Assembly (NCBI GenBank): GCA_963377175.1
Contig: CAUJNA010001011.1
Span: 1-64,000, forward strand
Direction of reading: 5' to 3'
Length of the DNA: 64,000 bases
Source of the DNA: Effrenium voratum
Taxonomy: Eukaryota > Sar > Dinophyceae > Suessiales > Symbiodiniaceae
Part shown: piece by piece, positions 26,741 to 37,910 of the stretch
Layout: each line of letters starts with the position of its first letter
Numbering within the stretch: the first letter of the stretch is position 1
The notes under the pieces: generated by a model
The model's input: the letters and a program-made list of their open reading frames with translations, nothing else
What the model was told of the DNA's origin: nothing
Database searches by the model: none
Position numbers and translations under genes: made by a program

Positions 26741-28950
26741 TCCACTTGACATCTTATCCCGGATGTGTGCGACCTTTGTTCATCCCAAAATGATGAGCCT
26801 TGAGGTTACTGAGGATCATTGGGTCCTGAAAGCCGCATCGTCAGGTGATGCTATTTCGGCTACCTTGCCAATGCCCAGCACTAAGGAGGTCTGGTGCAAC
26901 CATATCCACACACGCACATGCATCAGTGGATTGTCTGACGATACCATCCTCAGTGTCTTGCGAGCCCATGGCATCAGTGCATTAGATTGGGTCATCTTTG
27001 ACAATGGCAGAATCAACCGCACCCATCGTGTGTCGCCTTTCTCTACTTGGGGAGGCGTTGCCGGAGAATTGCTGTTTTTTCAGGAGTGTCTTGCTTTACA
27101 GGAAGGTGACCGCAGTGACAATGTATTGCAGCAGCTCAAGGAGTTCGTGAAAGGACTCTGGTGCAAACTTGCAGTGCCTTCGTGCAAGCGCATGATCTTG
27201 AGCTTTCCATTTCTCGGATACTTTGAGGTTGCTGTTCCGGAGGCTGCCGCCGATCTCTGTGTGTACAATGCCTTTCACAAGGCGGATGGGACGGACAGTG
27301 AGTTTTGGAAGTATCAGTCGGCTATGCAATTGTGCTTGTACGGGCCTGTGACTGCTTCGCCTCTTGTGCATTGGCTTGTCCAACCTTTTCGGGATGTTCA
27401 GGGGTTCATGTGCGCAGTCAACGACAGAAACACGCATGACTCGGCCGTGCAGCTGATATTCCAACTTCGGCTGCTTACACAGCTTGAGTGCCGGGAGTTG
27501 TACCTGATGCGTATCCAGCCCAATCCTGTTGGGACCGATGACCGGCTTGTGCTCATGTCGAGGGCGTTTCGGCCTGTCGATGTCATTTCGACCATGTTTC
27601 AGGACGCGGTTTGCTCTGCTTATTTCAATTTCATGATCCAGCCATTTCGTGACGATTCGCAACAGGATTCGCCTTCGCATTCGGCTGTGGAAGGGAGTCA
27701 TTTTTGCTGGCCACGTCAGAACAGACACGCCGCTGAATCTGGTACACGAAGCATGGGCATACACATGTTCCTGGTTTGCTGAGGTTGATGGACCGATTCG
27801 TACCATCCTCAATGGCCGATCCGCAATGCCTGGCACCCTGTTGAGTGACCATGTCAGTGTCGACGCCAAGCATGCCACCATACACCTCCTGCGGCCACTC
27901 CATGGGGGTGGTACCGGTGTGCCTGACATCGTATCGGTTGACAAAGCCGACAAGCTTGTTCCACAGCAAAATCAACCGGATTCTTCACATATCCCGTTGG
28001 TACATGAGGCACGGTGCACTTGCAAGCCTGTGCATCGCAGACCCGTCAACATCTTGTCCATGACTGTTTCGTGTGTTTGGAAACAGGCGAGTTCTGGTAA
28101 GCTCTCTGCTGTACTTCCCTTGGATGATGGTATTTGCCTTATCGGAGACTGGGATCAGACCGGCATCCTGTCTCATTTCGAGCTCCTTGGGTGGACATTT
28201 CAATGCCTTCGCGAACATTCTACGTTGCACTTGCAAATTGTGGAGCAGGCTGACTCCTCTGTGCCGGCCACTGTCATCGAACTCACCGATTTGCTTTTTG
28301 CACAATATGTTTGTACTTTCGAGATTGCAGCAGGATTGACGGCGGGTTCGCTGACGAAATCCGTTGACCTCAAGGTCAAGACCATTACCGGCCTGTCCTT
28401 ATTTGCACGTGTTCCCGCTGGCACCAAGGCCATTGTGTTGCATCGTGCATGGATGTTTGCGACCGCTTGGACCGGGGTTAACAATGTGATTCGCCTCGTT
28501 ACCGCCGGTAGACAGATCATGCCGAGAACTGCTTTCAAGAGCCAGCCGAATGGTAGACCATCCAGTGTTCATGTCATCTTTCCTTTGCATGGTGGTGGCA
28601 ACTCCAAGCCGGCAGGTGATTTGGTCTCCTTGCTCACGCGTACCATATGCTTGCAGGGAGCCGAGCAAGAGGAATCGCAAGCATTTGCTCAGAAGATTGT
28701 TGCCCAGCTTGGGGCTGCACGCATCCGCCGGGTGTGCGCAGAAACACGGCCTGAACACATTGAGAAGGGCCTCAGAGGTTTGGCGTCAGCGGCGAGTGTC
28801 AAACTCCCGAGCATGCAGCTCGCTGTGCAAAAGTCATCCGGCTCCAAGAGTGTGAAACGCTTGACCGTGCCACATCAGGCGACACACTTCACCCTTGTGC
28901 CCGGATTTGTCAAAGACACAGGAAGGCACTGCTGCCACAATTATTCATGA
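26741..28950 (+). pseudogene. Element A ORF1 with two LHGGG (ubiquitin-like?) modules
   Basis: The frame of 26,217-27,782 continues past the methyltransferase into unrecognised sequence (AHGISALDWVIFDNGRINRT). The reading then moves to the frame of 27,649-28,950. That part has two similar modules, each a short beta-type run ending in HLLRPLHGGG (about 27,885-27,910) and HVIFPLHGGG (about 28,570-28,600), followed by a Glu/Ala-rich helical end. Element B has one such module (VVRLHGGG near 41,515). A di-Gly after a beta-strand is the way ubiquitin-like domains end, but the resemblance is by eye only. Confidence 0.5.
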
Positions 28951-29156
28951 TATGGCCGAGCCGAGCACTGTGGGCCTGCCGTAATCCTCTTGGATGCTTA
29001 GGCCGCTGCACCCTGGCTTCAGGAGCCACAGACATTTGATCATCCCCTTGCCTTGATGGTTCTTGGTACTCAGTGCAAATGTGCTCTTCAAGATGCATGT
29101 ACCACCATGCATATCCCAGCACATGACGCCGCTCATCAGCCCGTTGTCCTGAGTGT

Positions 29157-30324
29157 TTGTGCCCATCAACTTGGGAAGTTGCTGTTGCTGACACGCGCCC
29201 ATGTGTGTTCAATGTCTTCCGTGACGACTGCTCGCCAGATCTATGGACGCAGGTGCTTGCAGCGCCGGTGAAGACTGCGCTTGGTTTATTTCAAGAAGGG
29301 ACCGCCTTTCTGTGTGGCAAACCTTGGAAACGCCGATGGGTCTGTCAGGCCAAAGAGTGTGAGCCAACCCGTGCTGAGCTCTTTGCCTTTACAGGGTTCC
29401 TGAGGACACAGAGCATTGAAAATGAGGCGCCAAGGAACCCTATGCGATCCTGCCCCTTGCAGAGGCACGAGCATCTGCACTGTTGCTCATCAAGAAAATT
29501 CCTGAGCACAAAGGACTCACGAGATCGCGTAAAGGCTATGGTGCACGCCTCTCTGAGGCCGACTATCCAGCTGTGTGGACTCGGCTATACCCTAATGAGA
29601 CCCAACCTGAACTCAAGCTTGGTCGCCTCTTGTATCGGCTGCAACCCACGCCCCGGGGCATCGATGCCAGTGATTTACGTCGATGGCTGCAGGATATCAA
29701 GTGGCGCAACACCACTGTTGTGCGAAGTGTTGCCAGCGACGTGTGGTTAGTTGCCGCCTTGACTGAACCGCCTGCGGAGTTTATGCAGATGAATCACCAC
29801 ACGGTTTTGGCCAAGCCTGTGCAACGTAGATTTGCTGGTAGTCGCACGACTAATCCTGTGCTGGCCGGTCAGCCGCCTGTGCTGAGTGTAACCACGCAGA
29901 AGCCGACATTGCTGATGGCCCTCAGGATCCGCTTGTTGCCTCCGATCCTTGGGAGAAGGCTTTGCAGTCCCGTGGCAGACAGACCATTTCCCTCAAGGCG
30001 ACCCCGCCACCTTCCACCCAGTTGGAACAACGGGTCAATCAACAAGAGAAGCAGCTTGCCGAACTCAAGACGGCCATGTCCAGCATGGAAAAGCGCCAGG
30101 ATGCAGTTCAGAAGGATGTCAACCAAGCGCATCAGCAGATCAAGAAGCTCGATACCTCGTTTGACGAGAGCTTACGCAAGTGTGTCGCCCAGCAGGATCG
30201 CAGAATGAAGGACGGATTTGATGAGCTGAAATCTCTCCTTATGGAGTTGTCGGCATCTGGGGCTCGTCCGCCTTCCAAGCGTGTTCGTGACGTTGAGGAT
30301 GACGATGAAGAGATGGGTGGTTGA
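29157..30324 (+). pseudogene. Element A gag-like region ending in a coiled coil
   Basis: Frames around 29,483-30,208 read LKLGRLLYRLQPTPRGIDAS and DLRRWLQDIKWRNTTVVRSV. The frame of 29,962-30,324 then gives a strong coiled coil (LEQRVNQQEKQLAELKTAMS; QDAVQKDVNQAHQQIKKLD), an Arg/Lys patch (PPSKRVRDVEDDDEEM) and a stop. Element B has the same arrangement at 42,490-43,092. This is the normal place and build of a LINE ORF1 RNA-binding, trimerising protein. Confidence 0.55.
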
Positions 30325-30499
30325 CGGTTTTGGCAGCGGAATCAGCCGTTGCGCGTCGATCCACTTATACGGGTTCCCGTGAGTGCTCTCCGGGCTATAC
30401 ATCCCGTGCCCACAGTACAATCTACATTTTGCAACTTGTGCCTGAACATCGGGGTTTTGCTTGTCATGCAGACCAGAAAGACGGTCGATGACTTTGATG

Positions 30500-30905
30500 C
30501 ACTTAGGGGAGTATGTGTAGGCCAAGCTGCGAATCCCGGGCCTTCTGGCTCCGATACTGCCATCTATGAGGATGTTACCCTTTCTGTTTTTAATCCTACC
30601 AGTCTTTATACCCATCACGATGTGATCATTGAACATCCTTCAGATGTACAGTTTTTGTCGGAAACTTCAACCACCATTGATGCTCAAAAAAGTGTCCGTA
30701 GTCAAATGCGTGGATCAGGTAAACGCGTCGTATTCGGTGCACCTTCACCTGATAAGACTCGGAGTCAGGACTCCAGACAAGCATGTGTTCGTGGTCACGC
30801 ATGTGGCGTTGCTTGCGTAACACATGCGATGATGGTCCCACTGGCATGTATAATGCCGGTCGACTCAGCCATCTCACGTGGAATTGGGCGTGGTTCATGC
30901 CCAGT
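30500..30905 (+). pseudogene. Element A endonuclease (EEP fold), N-terminal half
   Basis: After the leader VCVGQAANPGPSGSD, a signature of dinoflagellate LINE ORF2, comes LSVFNPTSLYTHHDVIIE and then FLSETSTTIDAQ. The latter contains the catalytic Glu of apurinic-type endonucleases. The text continues through ACGVACVTHA and, in another frame, SHVELGVVHAQYQ, and stops making sense at about 30,905, where the inverted cassette begins. The remaining half resumes at 34,010. Confidence 0.65.
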
Positions 30906-33900
30906 ACCAAGTTCGGCTTGACCAGGATTCGGATCTGTAGGTTCACTGTTGGCTTTCTCATGTGCCTCAATAGCTTCTTTGCGTACCAAGGCCAGTTCAG
31001 CCAGGAAATGCAAGGCTTGCTGAAGCTGGGCATCATGGGCAGCGATTGTATCAGCCAAGGTCACCACAGCAGGTCGGTACTGAGTGCTGTATTTGCGAGT
31101 CTGTCAGCTAGGTGGTTGGCGGTGATGCCCCACCAGTCTAGTGTACTGACAGCCGTGGCGGAGTCACGATGCGCTTTGATCTTATGTACAGCAACGTAAC
31201 CTGCAGGCCACGAATCCCAGATAGCCAGCGCGAGATCATGGTTCATACATGGTTCTGGCAGGGCCAAATATCCTTGTGACTTCCAGCCAGCAGTGAAGAC
31301 TAAGTCAACGGCCGCCTGGCAATCTGTGTGAATGTTCACAGGCAAGTCGGAGTCCTGCGCACGAACAAGTTGCGTAGCCGCCCAGACTGCACATAGTTCA
31401 GCCCGTAGCGGTGATTGGTGTCCAGGGCATAGTCCGCACGCAGCACACAGCAATCCATCGGGGATGGCGGTCCCATTGCCCCTGTGGCGACACGAAGGCG
31501 ATCGTCATCACTTGGATACACATCTTGTATCACGCCCCAAGCTGCACGGCTGGCTGCCGGTACATCAGGATGGGTTCCGCTGGACATTGGTGAGCCACCG
31601 CAAGGTGTGTCCATTCGGGTCTCTGGTCACGGAGCCAAGTGACAGTATCAGGATGGCAAGTTCTGCATGCATCACCAATTGGGCATTCGAAGATTCTATG
31701 TTGCGTAGTGTCATGGCATTGACACAGAGCACAGTACTGATCTCCCCATTGGTGAAATTTGCGGGCGCCACTCACAGCGACACCTGTGACATTCATGACC
31801 GCACTTTTCTGCACATGTCGTGGCAACGCTTTGAAAGCTTCACGGGTGGTATGTAAGTCAAAGGGTACTTGAGTCGGAATTCCTTTACGGCTACCAACAC
31901 CTTGCAGGATGCGACAGGTCCACACATAGTGAAGGGAACGTACAAGCTCAGTCTTATCCACACACTGGATGCGAAAATTGATGCCGGCCGTACCACTGAC
32001 CAATCCTGTGGGACCCAGTGTGAGCCCAACTTGACGAAGGCGCACGACGATGCCGAGCCAATAGCACGATCACCATCAAAGGCATGGACACGTTCACAGA
32101 AGGCCATCACGCGATCGGGCGACTTCCAATACCATCTCTGGAGTGCCCGCAGCATATTAATGACCACATACAGAAGCGGATCAACCAAGTATGAGGACAC
32201 TGCCGCACACGACAAGATCGTCGAGGCATTGCGCCACGGGCCAACCAAGGCCGTAGTAGCTGCGCGCCTGAGCTCGGCAAAGTTGGCTGGTCCCATGAAC
32301 TGGAACTCCGGACAGCAAAATCAGGGGTAACACGATACACTCAGTACGCCATGTCAGCAGCAAGTTGTACCCTCGCATCAAAGTCACATGCAACTATCTT
32401 ACGTGTATATCGAAAGAGCACTCCAAAGTCTTTGGCATGGTCAACAATGGACACTTGGTCAGGTGGCGCCTGGTGGTGCGTCAAGATACCCTGCCAAGCC
32501 GACGCATGGGCAGATCAGTACCCCAGCACCAAGATTTATCAAGTGCAACCGGCATCTTGAATGCATCAGTAAGGTGCTGCATGCGTCCAAAAGCGTCACT
32601 GTGACACTGTGCAGGTTGTGATGTCCAAGACCAGTTATCTGCATACGCTGTGGGGTCAACACCTGCGAGTTTGAGGTATGCGTGGAAATGGAGGCAAATG
32701 GCGAGCATACACAACACCGACATACCGTCACCTTCCGGTATACCACATGTTGAAGGTATTGCGGCATCAATGCAGCCCCCAACTACTGGCCAGCGTTGCA
32801 AGTCGTACAGCGACCGTATCCAAGTCAAGGAGACCGCCCTAGGAACACCCAAGCGGCACAGAACCTTGTACGCCAACTGGCGACCAACAAAATTAAAAGC
32901 CTTACGAAGGTCCAACACAAACCCACCAAAGGAGATGCGTTCAGCCAAGCATTTTTCCAAACGGTCCTGGGCATCTAAGGTGATATCATTGACACCGCGC
33001 CCTTTAAGGCCACACGAGATACCTTCGGGAAACCATTGGGACCAAGAAGGGATGATGCTAGACGAAATAAAACGACTAAAAAGGCGATTAAGGCACCCAA
33101 GCACGGTGATGGGGCGTGTGTCGCCAATGGAATTGGCATCCTTACTCTTAGGCAAGAGTATGAGTTTGGCTTGCGTAGCAGCACCTGGCCATTGGCCATC
33201 CTGCTGGACCCGTTCCATCAAGCATGCAAGATGTTTCAACGCAGGCCTCGGTAGGTGCTTGAATTCCTCAAAACTCCAGCCGTCAGCTCCACGTGCCTTA
33301 TTGTTGGGAAGAGCCTTAATTATGGAGATCCACTGATCAACGTCATGCCATTTGATCTCAATTTCGGGAGAGTCAATCGCAAGCTCATCAAGGATGTGAT
33401 CAGCAGCATCCCAGTCTTCGGGCCAGTCATGGAACGAGCTGTCTCGACTCCAAATCGGCTTCCAGTAATCATCAATGGCTGAGGTAAGGTTTTCAACTGT
33501 GTTGAGGACACGATTGAAGGTAAAAGTACCTGTTGTGGGAACGACCCCTGCGAGAAGCTGAGCATGCGCAATGGAACCACGCACTTCGGACACAAGAAGT
33601 TCAGCAGTACCAAACCGACACTTGGAGCCGTATGGTATATCACTCGGCTCGGCAAGTTTCAGTCTCAATGTACCTTTGGGAGAGCGGACAATTTTGGCCT
33701 GAGAGGAACAAGGCTGCATTACCCATGTTACCGGTGGCACAGATTCACCTTTGATTGTGCGAAAGTGCTCACGGAGGCCACAAGCTTGGACATCATGGTC
33801 GTTGGCGGCCTCGCGGGCCGCCCTCCTTGCCTTATTAGCCATGCTCACAACTGCATTGGCATCATCACGTGCAACAGCCAAGAGTATATCAAGCTGGGGA

Positions 33901-33990
33901 ACATCGGGGCACTGTGTCAAGTACACAAAGACATGTGCGTTCGTCGCGAGCCATTTGGCGATGTCTTGTCCAGATTGGACCATGTGCCGT
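30906..33990 (-). pseudogene. Element A RT, CCHC finger and RNase H cassette, inverted
   Basis: Minus strand. An intact 500-aa frame (33,983-32,481) holds the RT: motif A FVLDLRKAFNFVG, motif B GIPEGDGMSV, motif C TAYADNWSW (Asn at 32,634-32,636 in place of the second Asp). Further on, a zinc knuckle CALCQCHDTTQHRIFEC (about 31,720) precedes RNase H. The first-Asp site reads SSGTHPD, so that Asp appears lost. The Glu (PLRAELCAVWAA), second Asp (NIHTDCQAAVDL) and the His/Asn-Asp end (IKAHRD, GITANHLADRLA) are present. A helical piece follows to 30,910. The cassette reads opposite to everything else in element A. Confidence 0.75.
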
Positions 33991-34009
33991 GCAGTGCGTT
34001 GTTATTTAC

Positions 34010-34948
34010 GGTCTGACCACGTGTACGGGACAAGCTGCCGCCAATGATGCCTTGTTTGCTGAAGCCGTGTCTTGGGTTCAAGCTTACAGCGGCTACAGCA
34101 TACTTGCGGGGGATTTCAATATGCCACCTTCAAGTGCACCAGCATTGCAGACCCTGTTCCAGAAGGGCTTTGTTGATGTCATCCAGTATTATCAGTCAAC
34201 GCGTGGTGTCTCATTAGCGCCTACGTGTAATGAAGCCACACACAACGACAGTATGCTGTTTCCTTCGCAGATGTTGCCTTGGATTCAGAGGGTTCAAACT
34301 CGCACCGATCTCAGGCTTTCCAACCACGCCCCCCTTTTTGTCCATCTTACTGTGCCGCAATCCAAACCGGACTACTTTGTGTGGAGCCTGCCTAGTAGTT
34401 GGGCAGACCTGCCTCTGCCATGGTCCGAACTTGATGCTGTGTATCAGCAACAAGCTGATTCGATCCTCCTTGACAGATCCATTAGTGATACTGCGCTTGA
34501 TACGATTGATGTGTGGAAATTGTGGGCTGGATGTGTTGAGCAATCAGTTGCAGTGTTGCACCAACGTCACACTGGCCGTCGCCTGCCTGAGCATTACCGT
34601 GGTAGGTGCCGTTGGGAACCTCTTGCATTTGAACCACCTCACAGGCCCCTTGACTCTGGGCGGCAGGATGAGTATCAGCCCCCGGTGGCATGCACTTCTG
34701 TGTTTGCGCAGCAACGTGTCAAGCAAGTCCGTAGGCTCTCCACCTTGTTGACCATGAGGCGTGCCTTTGACTTGCATGGTTGGCATCAATATGACAGCCA
34801 CAGACGATGGCTTCACCTGCAGGAACTTTGGTATGCTATCACGGTCGCGCCCGGATACCAACGTGGGTGGCACCTCGGCTCCCGACGACGCCTCGCATCA
34901 TACCCTTCACTGAACTTACTCCACAGCAAGCTGTCTGCTGTAACGTAG
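34010..34948 (+). pseudogene. Element A endonuclease, C-terminal half, plus linker
   Basis: Resumes at CVVIYGLTTCTG, then SILAGDFNMPPSSA (the GDFN active-site motif), then HNDSML and RLSNHAPLFVHL. The last is normally SDH in this family, so the Asp is Asn here. The frame stays open through a helical linker (QRVKQVRRLSTLLTMRRAFD) to 34,948. It fits exactly behind the half that ends at 30,905, so the insertion point of the inverted cassette lies within one protein domain. Confidence 0.7.
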
Positions 34949-34959
34949 GTGGACAAATT

Positions 34960-35544
34960 GCAGATCTTGTGTGGCAGTGGCCCATACCACACAATGGCCG
35001 GATGGTCCCTCAGCCCCCCGTGATTGGGGAATCAGTTGGTTCGAGCTCCTTTTCAACTTCTATCTTTACTCGGCAACGATTTCCGCTCCGGATTGACACG
35101 GTTCAGGGTCGTAAGACGCAGATCCAGCAGTATGTCCCATTTGACTCCAATGAGGCGGTCGCGCGTCCCCTCCTTTTTCGTGCGCTGGAAGAGCAGATTT
35201 CTCACTTGAGAATGACCGTGGCGCACCTGCAGAACGTCACTACGTATAATTTGACGCCTGTAGATCTGACACCTTCCTCGGTGTCGCCCACATCTCTTCG
35301 GGTACTGGGGTTCTACCGTGCTCGCCAAGGCTTTACCGCCCGACCGGGCCTGCGTGGACAGCGGACAGTTGAATTGGCCCACGCATGCTTGAAGAAGCAG
35401 GGATATCCGACCAATCTCAATTTTGTCGTTGACATGCCCCCTGGGCCCTATGACTTGCATTGTGACCGCGACTTTTGTGATAAGGACAAGAATTCGCAGA
35501 GCCGCAGGGGGAGGTTGCGACGTGCTTTGCTGAAGGCCAGATAG
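34960..35544 (+). pseudogene. Element A C-terminal domain of the polyprotein
   Basis: A frame near 35,020 reads DWGISWFELLFNFYLYS, matching DPGISLLELLVNWMVNS in element B just after its RNase H. The frame to 35,544 then gives SLRVLGFYRARQGFTARPGL, corresponding to the tail of element B (FDNALRVLQRRSNVPIL and onward). So the domain that normally follows RNase H is joined here directly to the endonuclease linker; RT-RNase H is missing from its proper place. Confidence 0.55.
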
Positions 35545-35919
35545 GCCATTCGTGTTGCGCGACATCTCATCTTGCTCACGCACGCTGGTGTGGCATATTC
35601 GCAGGCCGTCGCAGCTCAGGTTGAGCTGTACTTTTATAATGGCTTCCTTGCTGCATAGCGATCGAATCTTTTCACGCACTTTTCTGAAGGGATGGGTGAT
35701 GATCCTTTCCGTTTTGACTGGAAGTCTGTCCACAATCGGACATTTTCCGCCGGAGTGGCGCCTCGTCTGACCCGCCTTTTTGGGGTGGTTTTGTTCCCCC
35801 TGTTGCGGTTTTTTGGGTTCCTCCTTGTTGACGGGCTTTTCCTGCCTCGCGGGGCTTTTCCGATCGGCTGGTGGCTCGTCTTATTCGACCACCTTCGTCT
35901 CACCATTTCAGTGTCAGGC
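35545..35919 (+). other. Gap after element A
   Basis: A short frame rich in Phe/Leu/Gly (LFGVVLFPLLRFFGFLLVDG) has the look of T/G-rich untranslated DNA, probably the 3-prime region of element A. Nothing else seen. Confidence 0.3.
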
Positions 35920-36276
35920 TCACGCTACGGCCGGGGCTTGATGCAGCGGCCAAACAGTGCCGCATTGCAAAAAAGTGTAAAAAGTGCCCGCCCACTGCTG
36001 CACCAGCCCGGGGATCGAGCCGCCGAAGGCGCCGAAGTGCAGCTTTGCGACTCCGCCCGGCGGCGCCAAGAAGTCCAGCCGCGCCGTGCTCCAGACTCCC
36101 TGCGCGGGCGTGCCGAGGAAGGTGCCGGTGACGCCCGCGTAGTCGTTGTCGGCCGCGCTGACGCACATCACCAAGTTGGAGGCCGTGCCCAGCCGGTACC
36201 GGCAGCCGAAGGAGTAGCGTCTCCCCGGCGTCAGGGTGTAGGTTCGGCTACCAGGACACGAAGTGAAGGACAACAT
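35920..36276 (-). CDS. Possible host exon: carbohydrate-binding/jelly-roll domain fragment
   Basis: Minus strand from about 36,250: YTLTPGRRYSFGCRYRLGTA, then GTFLGTPAQGVWSTARLDFL and VAKLHFGAFGG, a beta-sandwich pattern like CBM4/9-type or other extracellular jelly-roll domains. A TAG directly precedes the good reading (at about 36,250), as an intron acceptor would. It is not an isolated complete gene. Without alignment the family remains tentative, and the last about 30 residues read as repeat DNA. Confidence 0.35.
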   Translation of the reverse strand: MLSFTSCPGSRTYTLTPGRRYSFGCRYRLGTASNLVMCVSAADNDYAGVTGTFLGTPAQGVWSTARLDFLAPPGGVAKLHFGAFGGSIPGLVQQWAGTFYTFLQCGTVWPLHQAPAVA

Positions 36277-36360
36277 CCTTCACGTCTGATACCTATAGTG
36301 TACCGCAGAAACTATGCACGGCGTACATAGTTTCACCGGTCACATAAAAAGCGTGCTACA

Positions 36361-37160
36361 GTTGTCCCCCCCCACACGACAACTGGATTTTTTTTCCTGG
36401 GAAGATTGGTGATAACATATGAGACATCATCAGCTGCGTGCCTGGCACGCTAGGTATCGAAGCCTCCACGTCGGCGGGCTGGCGTGGCTCCGATGCTGGG
36501 CAGGTGGCGCGGCCCGGAGTGCCAAACCGCCGCCGTATGACCATATGATCCGTATGATCCGTATGACTCGGCGGGCTGGCGTGTGACTCCGATGCCGGGC
36601 AGGAATGTGATGCTCGAAAGCACAAGTGGCACTTCCGCGTTCGAGCGGCGCGCTTGGTATCGAAGCCACGTCGGCGGGCTGGCGTGGCCAGGGTCGCGCC
36701 TCTGCAGAAAGTGCCTGACATCCTCACAAAAAATGTCGAGGAGGGACACCGGTGGCGCCTTTTTGCTCAACGTGCCACCGTCGGGGGTGGCGTATGCCGG
36801 GCAGCTGGCGCGCTAGGTATCGAAGCCGCGTCGGCGGGCTGGCGCGGCTCCAATGCCGGGCAGGTGGCGCGCCAGGGAGGCTTCTATGCCGGGCAGGTTC
36901 GCTGAAACTGTCGGCTCAGTTGTCGGCTTAGACGACAACTGGAATTTTTTTCCTGGGAAGAATTCCGACCTTGGCACGGGCTCGGCAGGGCTCCGATGCC
37001 GGGCAGGTGGCGCGGCAGGGTGGCGCGCCCGGAGTGCCAAACCGCCACCGTATGACCGTATGATCCGTATGACTCGGCGGGCTGGCGTGTCAGGTGGCGC
37101 GGCTGTGATGCTCGAAAACACAAGTGGCACTTGTGTTTTCGAAGTGCCTCGGAACTGGAA
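36361..37160. repeat. Tandem duplication of a ~500-550-bp repeat unit with decamer repeats
   Basis: Three landmarks recur in the same order: CGACAACTGGA-T-run-CCTGGGAAG at 36,382 and 36,932, the CCGTATGATC run plus CTCGGCGGGCTGGCGTG at 36,528 and 37,043, and GATGCTCGAAA-CACAAGTGG at 36,608 and 37,108. Many GCCGGGCAGGTGGCGCG copies lie between. The spacing shrinks from 550 to 500 bp, so the copies differ by deletions. Confidence 0.8.
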
Positions 37161-37205
37161 ACAGGCACCAACCATTTTTTGGGTGCTGCCCGCGTGGAGT
37201 TCCGC
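37147..37205 (+). repeat. Dispersed repeat (pairs with 3,290-3,345)
   Basis: Same orientation as the copy at 3.3 kb. Here it leads directly into the other dispersed repeat at 37,250. Confidence 0.7.
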
Positions 37206-37249
37206 TGCAGACTGCGCCGCGCGAAAGCGCGAACACAGAACATAGCACC

Positions 37250-37384
37250 TCTCTCTTTAGAGGGGGTTTCCCAAATGGATTCCATTCTACCTGAGAGGCT
37301 CCTGGCACTCGTCCGTCCAGGAAATGACCTCGTCCTGCGAAGGATTCGAAGTCTAAAACGCTGCGTGCAGGTGTGTGGCTGCTG
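37250..37384 (-). repeat. Dispersed repeat, copy 2 (pairs with 229-355)
   Basis: Reverse-complement of the 229-355 copy with about one change per 10 bp. It is followed at once by the foldback element 37,391-37,791, just as copy 1 is preceded by one on the equivalent side. Confidence 0.8.
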
Positions 37385-37390
37385 CGGTTT

Positions 37391-37791
37391 GGCAAAATGC
37401 CCAGCAGCTGCCTTTGTTTCTGCAAGGCGAGCCCCCTCAAAAGGAAACCCTGGCTGGCTTTTTTTTGGTTGGCTTCTGGCTGGCTTGGCTTGGCTTTCTG
37501 GCTGGTTTTGGTTGGCTCCTGGCTGGCTTCCTGGCTGGTTTGGCTTGGCTTCTGGCTGGCTTTCTGGCTGGTTTGGCTTGGCTTCTGGCTGGCTTTCTGG
37601 CTGGTTTGCTTCTGGCTGGCTTTCTGGCTGGTTTGGCTTGGCTCCTGGCTGGTTTTGCTTGGCTCCTGGCTGGCTTTCTGGCTGGTTTTGGTTGGCTCCT
37701 GGCTGGCTTTCTGGCTGGTTTGGCTTGGCTTTCTTTTCTTCCCTGTTTTTTTAGCTCGCCTTGCAGAAACGCAGCTGCTGGGCATTTTGCA
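37391..37791. repeat. Foldback element with internal CTGGCTGGCTTT tandem repeat
   Basis: Left arm GGCAAAATGCCCAGCAGCTG ... TTTCTGCAAGGCGAGC (37,391-37,432) is the inverse of the right arm GCTCGCCTTGCAGAAACGCA ... GGGCATTTTGC (37,754-37,790). The interior (37,446-37,735) is a tandem repeat of CTGGCTGGCTTTCTGGCTGG and TTTGGCTTGGCTT blocks. Its long Ala/Leu/Trp or Pro/Lys frames are repeat artefacts. Confidence 0.85.
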
Positions 37792-37910
37792 AGCGCCTTG
37801 GAATGCCAGCCTGGCATATTAGTATGCTACATCGTCCTGTTTGGTCGATCGTGCGCCATCGAGTAGGGCGGTGTTATAGACCACCTCTTCCGGTCTGACA
37901 AGGAGTTGAT

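Larger units (their letters stand above)
25500..35544 (+). mobile_element. Element A: methyltransferase-bearing LINE-type retroelement, internally rearranged
   Basis: Plus-strand order: cytosine methyltransferase (25,620-26,740), long ORF1 with LHGGG modules (to 28,950), coiled-coil protein (to 30,324), first half of an AP-type endonuclease (to 30,905). An inverted RT-RNase H cassette (30,906-33,990, minus strand) follows. The second half of the endonuclease (34,010-34,948) and the C-terminal domain (34,960-35,544) end it. Element B (38,390-48,922) shows the unscrambled order. Many frame changes indicate decay or consensus errors. Element ends and target duplications were not found. Confidence 0.75.

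Noticed and set aside
30906..33990. Simple nested insertion of another LINE in element A
   Set aside because: The inserted cassette lacks a LINE 3-prime end, and element A lacks its own RT-RNase H where it should be, which fits internal rearrangement better.
37446..37735. Long Leu/Trp/Ala- or Pro/Lys-rich open frames
   Set aside because: All are translations of the CTGGCTGG tandem repeat; several frames and both strands are open at once.
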